A stretch of 11,003 bases of DNA from Chloroflexota bacterium. GTDB taxonomy: Bacteria; Chloroflexota; UBA6077. The stretch lies in the NCBI GenBank assembly GCA_021788565.1, contig JAJYKO010000104.1, positions 1 to 11,003 of the forward strand. Reading direction: 5' to 3'. The translations under genes and the position numbers were made by a program. Below are positions 6,145 to 11,003 of the stretch, piece after piece; within the stretch, counting starts at the first letter, position 1; each line of letters begins with the position of its first letter. A model generated the notes under the pieces. The model did not search any database. It was not told the origin of the DNA and saw only the letters and a program-made list of their open reading frames with translations.

Positions 6145-8077
6145 GAAGGACCGTTCAGACTCGCAGACCGTTTTGGCCTCGGCGAAGAGGCCCGAGTCGG
6201 TGGAGGCCGCGGTCAGGAGAGCTCAGGCGCATCTTATAGGGCTTCAGGCTCCAGATGGTTACTGGTCCGGTGAGCTTGAGGCGGATGCCAGCGTTTCCGC
6301 CGGCTACATCCTGCTCATGTACTTCATGCTGGGTAAGGTCGATCCCGTCCGCCAGCAGAAGGTGGTGGCGTTCGTCTTGAGCAAGCAGAACCCGGACGGC
6401 TCCTGGCCGAGCTACTTTGGTGGCCCTGGGGATCTGAACGCTACGATCCAGGTGTACTTCGCCCTCAAGCTGGCCGGGCTCTCAGTCGATGCACCAATGC
6501 TGAGGAGCGCCCGGGATTTCGTCCGAGCCAGGGGCGGTATCCGCAAAGCCGGCGTGTTCACCAAGATATGGCTTGCCATCTTCGGCCAGTATGACTGGCG
6601 TGGCACCCCATCGGTGCCTCCCGAGTTGACCCTCCTGCCCAACTGGTTCTACTTCAACATCTATGAGTTTGCCAGCTGGTCGCGGGAGACGATAGTGGCG
6701 TTGATGGTAGTTCTTACCAACCATCCCGTCTGTCTCGTACCCGAGTCCGCACGAGTGGACGAACTGTACGTCGAGCCCGAGGCCCGGAGGGACTATTCCC
6801 TCGGCAAGAAGGATGGCCTCAACTGGCGGAGCTTCTTCCTCGTGGCGGACTCCGTCTTCAAACTGTGGGAACGGCTGCCCATCAAGCCTGGGCGCAGGCA
6901 CGCACTCGGGCAGGCCGAGCGATGGATAGTGGAACACCAGGAGGCTGATGGGAGTTGGGGTGGGATCATGCTGCCCTGGGTCTACTCCCTCATCGCCCTG
7001 AAGTCCCTTGGCTACCCGCTGGACCATCCCGTGATCGCTCGTGGCCTGCAAGGACTGGAGGGGTTCATCGCGGAGGACAGCTCCACGCTGCGGCTCCTGC
7101 CGGCCACGTCGCCGGTCTGGGACACGGCGTGGGCGGTCCTCGCCCTCAGCGCGTCGGGACTCCCTCCCGAGCACCCGGCCTTGAGGAACGCCGGTCGCTG
7201 GCTGCGGAGCCAGGAGATTCGGGCCGGAGGGGACTGGCGGATCAAGAATCCGAACACCGAGCCCGGCTGCTGGGCTTTCGAGTTCCACAACGACTTCTAC
7301 CCTGATATGGACGACTCTGCCGTGGTACCGCGTGCCCTCTTGCGGGTACGGCTGGAGGACGTGGAGGAGGGGGGCAAGGCACAAGCAATCGAGAGATCTG
7401 CGCGGTGGGTGGTGAGCATGCAGAGCAAGGACGGGGGGTGGGCCGCTTTCGACCTGAACAACGACAAGACCTTCCTCTCACACGTCCCGTTTGCCGATTT
7501 CATGACGCCGCTCGATCCCACCTGTGCTGACGTCACGGCGCACGTGGTGGAATTGTTGGCAGAAATTGGCACGTATTCGAGGTCTCTCGAGAAGGCGGTC
7601 GCGTATCTCAGGTCGACACAGGAGCTGGACGGCGCGTGGTACGGACGGTGGGGCGTCAACTACCTGTACGGTACCGGTTTGGTGCTGGCCGCCATGTGTG
7701 CCGCGGGTCAGGACATGGGCCAGCCATGGATACAGAAGGCCGTGGCCTGGCTGCGGTCCCGGCAGAACAGCGACGGCGGGTGGGGGGAGAGCTGTCACAG
7801 CTACGCGGATTCGGGGCGCCGCGGGGAGGGGGAGAGCACCGCGTCGCAAACGGCCTGGGCCCTCATGGGATTGATGGCCGCGGGGGAGGCGGCCGGTCAG
7901 TCAGTCCAACGAGGGATCGATTACCTGGTGCGGAATCAAGGTGAGGATGGGACGTGGCGGGAGGACTTATATACCGGCACAGGGTTCCCGAGGGCCTTCT
8001 ACCTCAGGTATGACCTCTACAGGAGCTACTTCCCGTTGATGGCTCTGTCAAGATACGAGAGCTTGCAGGAGGGATGA
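6128..8077 (+). CDS. shc: Squalene-hopene cyclase (SHC)
   Basis: SHC cyclises squalene to hopene and diplopterol at the cytoplasmic membrane. The 649-residue length is normal. QW repeats (QxxxGxW type) begin at residues Q40, Q87, Q271, Q432, Q498, Q546 and Q604, with a degenerate one near Q362; they brace the paired alpha barrels. The acid motif that protonates squalene is D393-M-D-D-S397 in FYPDMDDSAVV, where most family members have DxDDT. Other signatures are GGIRKAGVFTKIWLAIFGQY, NIYEFASWSRETIVAL, VPFADFMTPLDPTCADVTAHV and WYGRWGVNYLYGTG. These resemble the Alicyclobacillus-type enzyme more than oxidosqualene cyclases. The ATG at 6128 has GAGGTGG ten bases upstream and lies inside the hpnA 3' end. 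The first 23 residues are polar and poorly conserved, so a slightly later start cannot be excluded. No squalene synthase is in the window. Confidence 0.98.
   Translation: MDTLAEKDRSDSQTVLASAKRPESVEAAVRRAQAHLIGLQAPDGYWSGELEADASVSAGYILLMYFMLGKVDPVRQQKVVAFVLSKQNPDGSWPSYFGGPGDLNATIQVYFALKLAGLSVDAPMLRSARDFVRARGGIRKAGVFTKIWLAIFGQYDWRGTPSVPPELTLLPNWFYFNIYEFASWSRETIVALMVVLTNHPVCLVPESARVDELYVEPEARRDYSLGKKDGLNWRSFFLVADSVFKLWERLPIKPGRRHALGQAERWIVEHQEADGSWGGIMLPWVYSLIALKSLGYPLDHPVIARGLQGLEGFIAEDSSTLRLLPATSPVWDTAWAVLALSASGLPPEHPALRNAGRWLRSQEIRAGGDWRIKNPNTEPGCWAFEFHNDFYPDMDDSAVVPRALLRVRLEDVEEGGKAQAIERSARWVVSMQSKDGGWAAFDLNNDKTFLSHVPFADFMTPLDPTCADVTAHVVELLAEIGTYSRSLEKAVAYLRSTQELDGAWYGRWGVNYLYGTGLVLAAMCAAGQDMGQPWIQKAVAWLRSRQNSDGGWGESCHSYADSGRRGEGESTASQTAWALMGLMAAGEAAGQSVQRGIDYLVRNQGEDGTWREDLYTGTGFPRAFYLRYDLYRSYFPLMALSRYESLQEG
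8067..8073 (+). promoter_or_regulatory. Shine-Dalgarno AGGAGGG that decides the DUF116 start
   Basis: AGGAGGG abuts the ATG at 8074 directly, leaving no spacer. It stands about 9-10 bases before the in-frame ATG at 8083. The spacing therefore favours 8083, although 8074 forms an ATGA overlap with the shc stop. Confidence 0.7.
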
Positions 8078-8082
8078 CGGTT

Positions 8083-8529
8083 ATGGACGAAGCCTACGAA
8101 CAGTTGTCTGCGGTGGACCCGGAGGACAGGGTGCTGCTTCTTTCCCATTGCATGCGCCCCAGTGCTACCTGTCCGGGTAAATTCGATAAGAGCGGGCTCC
8201 GGTGCCCGGATGACTGCCAGGAGGACTGCGTGGTCGGTCGTCTAGCGCGCGCCGCTCGATCGCTGGGCTACAAGGGCGTATCCATCGCTGCCGGTGGGAA
8301 GATGGCGTTGCGCTTCGTGGCCGAGCAGTCCCCGAGAGGCATCGTGGCGGTGGCCTGCGAGAGGGAGCTCCAGGAGGGCGTGGAGGGCGTGGCGGGGCTT
8401 GCCGCTGAGGGCAAGGAGTTGCCGGTGATCGTGGTGGTGCCGCTCTCCAAGGATGGCTGCGTTGATACCGAGGTGGACGAGGAGCAGGCGATGAACGCGC
8501 TTGCCGTCGGATGCTACATCCGGATATAA
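8083..8529 (+). CDS. DUF116 family protein, cysteine-rich
   Basis: The 148-residue protein matches the uncharacterised DUF116 family. LLLSHCMRPSATCPGK is followed by a Cys cluster (C23, C30, C41, C45, C49), then a Rossmann-like half: IAAGGKMALRFV, GIVAVACERELQEGV, VIVVVPLSKDGCVDTEVD. The clustered Cys could bind zinc or an iron-sulfur centre, but no ligand is proven. There is no signal peptide or membrane segment. The chosen start uses the AGGAGGG noted at 8067; the alternative ATG at 8074 would add three residues and overlap the shc stop. The gene lies between shc and idi2 with a 24-base gap to the latter, so it is expressed with the isoprenoid genes. A role in hopanoid synthesis, redox or metal supply is inference only. 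A 9-bp tandem repeat (GAGGGCGTG twice, 8374-8391) encodes EGVEGV. Confidence 0.92.
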   Translation: MDEAYEQLSAVDPEDRVLLLSHCMRPSATCPGKFDKSGLRCPDDCQEDCVVGRLARAARSLGYKGVSIAAGGKMALRFVAEQSPRGIVAVACERELQEGVEGVAGLAAEGKELPVIVVVPLSKDGCVDTEVDEEQAMNALAVGCYIRI

Positions 8530-8553
8530 CATGAGTCGGGGGTGGGAGAAGGG

Positions 8554-9594
8554 ATGGAGCGAGTGCTATCGGCGCACGAGAAGCGAAAAGAGGCCCAGCT
8601 GCTTGCCTGTCTGAACGGCGACGTCCGAGGGCGTGGGATAACGACCGGCTTCGAGCGGTATCGCTTCACGCATCAGGCGTTGCCGGACGTGAACTGGCGG
8701 GAGATCGACCTCTCGATGTCGCTGCTTGGCAAACGCCTGCGTGCGCCCATAGTAATCTCGGGCATGACCGGGGGATGCCGGACTGGCGCTAGCATCAACC
8801 GCAACCTTGCGTTGGCGGCGGAGGAGTTGGGGCTTGCCATGGGGGTGGGCTCCCAACGGGCAGCCATAAGTGATTCTGAACTGGTGCGCAGCTATCAGGT
8901 GCGGGACGTTGCCCCCGATATCCTGCTCCTTGGCAACCTCGGAGCCGCGCAACTGAACGCAGGGTTTGGGCTGGCCGAATGCCGTCAGGCGGTGGAGATG
9001 ATCTCTGCCGATGCACTTTGTCTTCACTTGAACGGCCTCCAGGAGATCTTCCAGGGATCTGACGACCATGATTTCAGGGGCCTCGCGTCAAAGATAGCCT
9101 CTGTGTGCAGGGAGCTCGGGACGCCCGTGGTGGTCAAAGAGGTTGGCTGGGGCGTATCTGCTCAGGTTGCCGCGAGCCTCGCGGATGCCGGGGTGGCCGC
9201 TATCGACATCTCTGGAGCGGGGGGAACGTCGTGGTACATGGTGGAGCGGCTTTCGTCGGGGGTCACGCGGGACGAGGCCGAGCGCTCACCCTTCGCCGCA
9301 TGGGGGATACCCACCGCCGAATCGCTGGTTCAGGCACGCAACGCCGCGCCGGACGTGCCGCTGATCGCGTCTGGTGGCATTCGCGATGGGGTGGATGCGG
9401 CGAAAGCCCTCGCTCTCGGCGCTACGGCTGTTGGGATCGCTCAGCCGCTGCTGCGACCGGCGACGGAGTCCGCCTCCGCCGTGATAGCCGTCCTTGAGAG
9501 ATTCATCCTCGAGCTGCGGACGGCCATGTTCTGCATCGGCGCCCGCGACCTCGAGAAACTTCGCCAGACGCCTCACCTGGTGGGAGTAGCGTGA
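8554..9594 (+). CDS. fni: Isopentenyl-diphosphate delta-isomerase, type 2 (FMN-dependent)
   Basis: This flavoenzyme interconverts IPP and DMAPP in the cytosol, using reduced FMN and Mg2+. The 346-residue protein shows the type 2 signatures in order. KRKEAQLLACLNGDV is the N-terminal RK block (R11, K12). TTGFERYRFTHQALPDV follows, then GMTGG at 70-74 and GVGSQRAAI. LHLNGLQE carries the Q163-E164 pair expected at the active site. SGAGGTSW is at 220-227 and SGGIRDGVDAAKALALGA begins at 273, both for FMN phosphate binding. Residue 15 is Gln where the family normally has His. The ATG at 8554 has GGAG five bases upstream (8545-8548). An in-frame GTG at 8542 would add four residues. The gene is last in the operon and is followed six bases after its stop by a stem-loop. 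The MEP pathway makes both isomers, so this enzyme probably tunes their ratio. Confidence 0.96.
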   Translation: MERVLSAHEKRKEAQLLACLNGDVRGRGITTGFERYRFTHQALPDVNWREIDLSMSLLGKRLRAPIVISGMTGGCRTGASINRNLALAAEELGLAMGVGSQRAAISDSELVRSYQVRDVAPDILLLGNLGAAQLNAGFGLAECRQAVEMISADALCLHLNGLQEIFQGSDDHDFRGLASKIASVCRELGTPVVVKEVGWGVSAQVAASLADAGVAAIDISGAGGTSWYMVERLSSGVTRDEAERSPFAAWGIPTAESLVQARNAAPDVPLIASGGIRDGVDAAKALALGATAVGIAQPLLRPATESASAVIAVLERFILELRTAMFCIGARDLEKLRQTPHLVGVA

Positions 9595-9600
9595 GATACT

Positions 9601-9633
9601 GAGGGAGAGCGGTGGCGCCCCCCGCTCTCCCTC
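9601..9633. terminator. 12-bp perfect stem-loop between convergent genes, possible bidirectional terminator
   Basis: GAGGGAGAGCGG (9601-9612) is exactly complementary to CCGCTCTCCCTC (9622-9633) around a 9-base loop. It begins six bases after the idi2 stop and lies 28 bases from the 3' end of the convergent membrane-protein gene. Neither strand has a T tract after the stem, so it is not a textbook intrinsic terminator. It may act as a transcript-end stabiliser, a pause site or a tract-less terminator. Confidence 0.65.
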
Positions 9634-9661
9634 TCGAATATAGGAACGCCGTCTTCCCGAC

Positions 9662-10363
9662 TCACTGGTTCCGAGTGATGTCCACGGTCCTGCTTCTGCC
9701 AGCACCGATGAGGGCACCGACGACGGAGCCAAGATAGGTCACCACCAGCAGGATGAGTGTCCCGATGGCGAGCCCCTGGGTGTTGGTGGCTGAGACGGCA
9801 GCGCCTCGAGAGATCGCGTTTACGAACCCGAATGCTCCTGTAGCCCCCAACGCGACCAGGAACAGCGTGCTCAATGCCCAGATCATCGAACCAAGCACCC
9901 AGCCGTCCATCCTACTGCGTAGGTCGGACGTAGCGGATGCGACCCAACCCCCGCCAAAGAACCCGATGAAGGCCACGATGATCCCCCACACTACGGCGGA
10001 GGCTCCCGTGAAGCCTGTCGCGAACCCGACTGAAATCACGAGCGCGACGAGTATAGTGAAGAACGCCAAGCCTGAGATCACACCGGTCCACACAGCGGAC
10101 CAGTGGAAGGCCGGTTCGTGCGCTAGCTCCACGTCAGGCCGAGCGTCATATCGCTCGACGGGCTGAATGTTTCCTCGTCGGCGCTCATACTCCACATCTC
10201 TTCTTCGAGCTTCCATCTCCTGTTCGCCTCCGAACCTAGGAATTGATGATGGCCGTGCGGCCATTGCGGCGCCAATCACAGTTGCGAGAGCGCCCACCAA
10301 CAACCCGATAGGCATCAGGCCACGGCCAATTGCTGCCCAGATGGGAGACTGCCGATTGTTCAT
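9662..10363 (-). CDS. Five-helix membrane protein of unknown function
   Basis: The 233-residue protein has predicted membrane segments near residues 16-36, 89-112, 121-142, 153-182 and 197-221. A polar, Arg/Glu-rich stretch (37-88, including EARRRDVEYERRR) separates the first helix from the rest. The last four helices are small-residue rich. They carry WGIIVAFIGFFGGGWVAS followed by RSRMDGWVLGSMIWALST, a pattern I recall from widespread uncharacterised integral membrane proteins (YrzE/TIGR04086-like or 'PhnA-like'). That link is from memory and not certain. The ATG is well supported by AAGGGAGGT eight bases upstream (10372-10380). It follows the small membrane-protein gene by 115 bases on the same strand and converges with the hopanoid operon. 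No enzymatic motif is visible. Confidence 0.85.
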   Translation of the reverse strand: MNNRQSPIWAAIGRGLMPIGLLVGALATVIGAAMAARPSSIPRFGGEQEMEARRRDVEYERRRGNIQPVERYDARPDVELAHEPAFHWSAVWTGVISGLAFFTILVALVISVGFATGFTGASAVVWGIIVAFIGFFGGGWVASATSDLRSRMDGWVLGSMIWALSTLFLVALGATGAFGFVNAISRGAAVSATNTQGLAIGTLILLVVTYLGSVVGALIGAGRSRTVDITRNQ

Positions 10364-10371
10364 TCCGATCT

Positions 10372-10380
10372 ACCTCCCTT
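10372..10380 (-). promoter_or_regulatory. Strong Shine-Dalgarno (AAGGGAGGT) for the five-helix membrane protein
   Basis: On the minus strand AAGGGAGGT stands eight bases before the ATG at 10363. It confirms that start over any internal Met. Confidence 0.75.
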
Positions 10381-10478
10381 AACACTAACCTGGGCATCTG
10401 CACGCTCGCAGTTTACCGCCAGCTATATGCCAATGTCCTTATCAAAGCAGTAAGGTCACATTAAGCCCAGATTATGTG

Positions 10479-10667
10479 TCAGCCGAAGGCATAGCTCACG
10501 AAGAAGCCGAGGGCGAAAGCGGCGAGGGCAAGAAGTACCAGGAGGAGGTCGTCGCTCCGGTGAGGCGCCGAACCAGAGCGCAGTGCCCTGGGCAGGAGAA
10601 AAACGCCGGATATCAACCCGACCAGGAGACCTGTAACACCACCGAGCAGCAGTTGGGAGACTGCCAT
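10479..10667 (-). CDS. Small two-helix membrane protein (62 aa)
   Basis: The 62-residue product has two hydrophobic segments, LLLGGVTGLLVGLISGVFLL (about 6-25) and LLLVLLALAAFALGFFVSYA (about 41-60). A short basic and acidic loop (RALRSGSAPHRSDD) joins them. The first helix is glycine rich, as in helices that pack closely. GGAAAG lies five bases before the ATG on the minus strand, and a candidate promoter lies upstream. The gene sits between a histidine kinase gene and another membrane-protein gene on the same strand. I do not recognise a family. The strong hydrophobic pattern, RBS and promoter together argue against a chance frame. Confidence 0.72.
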   Translation of the reverse strand: MAVSQLLLGGVTGLLVGLISGVFLLPRALRSGSAPHRSDDLLLVLLALAAFALGFFVSYAFG

Positions 10668-10704
10668 GACTACTTTCCGTACTCGTTAGTTGTTCGACTC
10701 AACG

Positions 10705-10758
10705 CACGGCTAGCATAGTGCACGTCGGGGAAGATTCAACTTAAGAGAAGCTAGCGTG
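10705..10758. repeat. Imperfect inverted repeat flanking the candidate small-protein promoter
   Basis: CACGGCTAGC (10705-10714) and GCTAGCGTG (10750-10758) are complementary except for one extra G in the left arm. Each arm contains the palindrome GCTAGC. The arms bracket the putative -35 and -10 boxes, so the repeat could be an operator. This is inference from position. Confidence 0.4.
10712..10739 (-). promoter_or_regulatory. Candidate housekeeping-type promoter for the small membrane protein
   Basis: On the minus strand TTGAAT (10739-10734) and TATGCT (10717-10712) are separated by 16 bases. Each box matches four of six consensus sigma-70 positions. The predicted transcript start would leave a 5' leader of roughly 35-40 bases before the ATG at 10667. 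Confidence 0.4.
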
Positions 10759-10785
10759 GACCTTATGATAGCGTTAAGGAGGTGA

Positions 10786-11003
10786 TCAGGCAGCCTCCCC
10801 ACGCTCGTCCGCATTTAGTGGCAGATGGAGGGTGAAGCGACTTCCCGCACCCGGAGAGCTCTTGATCTCCAGACGTCCGCCGTGAGCGGCCATAACGTCT
10901 CGTGCTATCGTCAAGCCCAGGCCCATCCCCTGGGGGAATCGGCGAACGCCGTGGCCGCGATAGAACGGGGTGAGAATCATCTCTTGCTCCTCGGGCGGGA
11001 TCC
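10786..11003 (-). CDS. Sensor histidine kinase, C-terminal ATPase domain (partial)
   Basis: The frame is open from the right edge to a TGA at 10788-10786, and about 71 residues are visible. They match the end of a HATPase_c domain. IPPEEQEMILTPFYRG corresponds to the F box region, PQGMGLGLTIARDVMAAHGG to the G2 box and ATP lid, and LEIKSSPGAGSRFTLHLPL to the closing strands. A short polar tail (NADERGEAA) ends the protein. The Met at 10980 is internal (family position usually Arg or Lys), so the gene begins outside the window. Kinases of this type autophosphorylate on a His upstream and signal to a response regulator; the sensor domain and partner are not visible here. The gene reads towards the two membrane-protein genes on the same strand. 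Confidence 0.94.
   Translation of the reverse strand, partial: IPPEEQEMILTPFYRGHGVRRFPQGMGLGLTIARDVMAAHGGRLEIKSSPGAGSRFTLHLPLNADERGEAA

Noticed and set aside
8374..8391. GAGGGCGTG tandem repeat in the DUF116 gene as a mobile or regulatory repeat.
   Set aside because: It is a two-copy 9-bp coding repeat in a conserved Glu-Gly helix region; no sign of wider repetition.
9753..10166. Plus-strand 137-codon open frame opposite the five-helix membrane protein.
   Set aside because: The minus-strand frame has a strong ribosome site and a coherent membrane topology; the plus-strand product has no recognisable pattern.
10476..10718. Plus-strand 80-codon frame opposite the 62-residue membrane protein.
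   Set aside because: Its translation is a polar, Glu/Gln-rich sequence without family likeness and without a good ribosome site, while the minus-strand product has two clean helices plus an RBS.
10775..10787. Remnant of a 16S rRNA gene end on the minus strand.
   Set aside because: Only 13 bases match; the preceding bases encode the kinase tail and do not follow the conserved 16S 3' helix sequence.

Overview
This GC-rich bacterial window is dominated by a tightly packed plus-strand operon for hopanoid (bacterial triterpenoid) biosynthesis, about bases 1510-9594. The order is dxs, hpnH, hpnG, hpnA, shc, a DUF116 gene and a type 2 isopentenyl-diphosphate isomerase (fni/idi2). Most junctions are overlaps or gaps of a few bases. 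The genes cover the entry step of the MEP pathway (DXS), IPP/DMAPP balancing (IDI-2), cyclisation of squalene to hopene (SHC), adenosyl addition to hopene (HpnH), removal of adenine from adenosylhopane (HpnG) and a hopanoid-associated sugar-nucleotide epimerase/dehydrogenase (HpnA). The Cys-rich DUF116 protein between shc and idi2 has no known role in this pathway and is the most interesting unknown here. No squalene-forming enzyme (HpnCDE or squalene synthase), prenyltransferase or other MEP gene lies in the window.

Upstream (bases 1-1393) are the last 31 codons of an unidentified gene and a 429-residue PlsC/PlsB-like acyltransferase with an HX4D motif and a PEG motif that are unusually far apart. 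A 116-base gap rich in short dyads separates it from dxs and could be a structured leader.

Downstream, a 12-bp perfect stem-loop (9601-9633) separates the operon from convergent minus-strand genes. These are a five-helix membrane protein, a 62-residue two-helix membrane protein with a candidate promoter, and the C-terminal end of a sensor histidine kinase that runs off the right edge.

The organism is a bacterium using the MEP pathway and making hopanoids with extended side chains. The type 2 isomerase, an SHC resembling the Alicyclobacillus type, and the style of the histidine kinase and membrane proteins suggest a non-proteobacterial lineage such as Chloroflexota or a neighbouring high-GC phylum. 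This placement is a low-confidence inference. No tRNA, rRNA, CRISPR array, insertion sequence or phage feature was seen, and no stretch over 300 bases lacks a gene.
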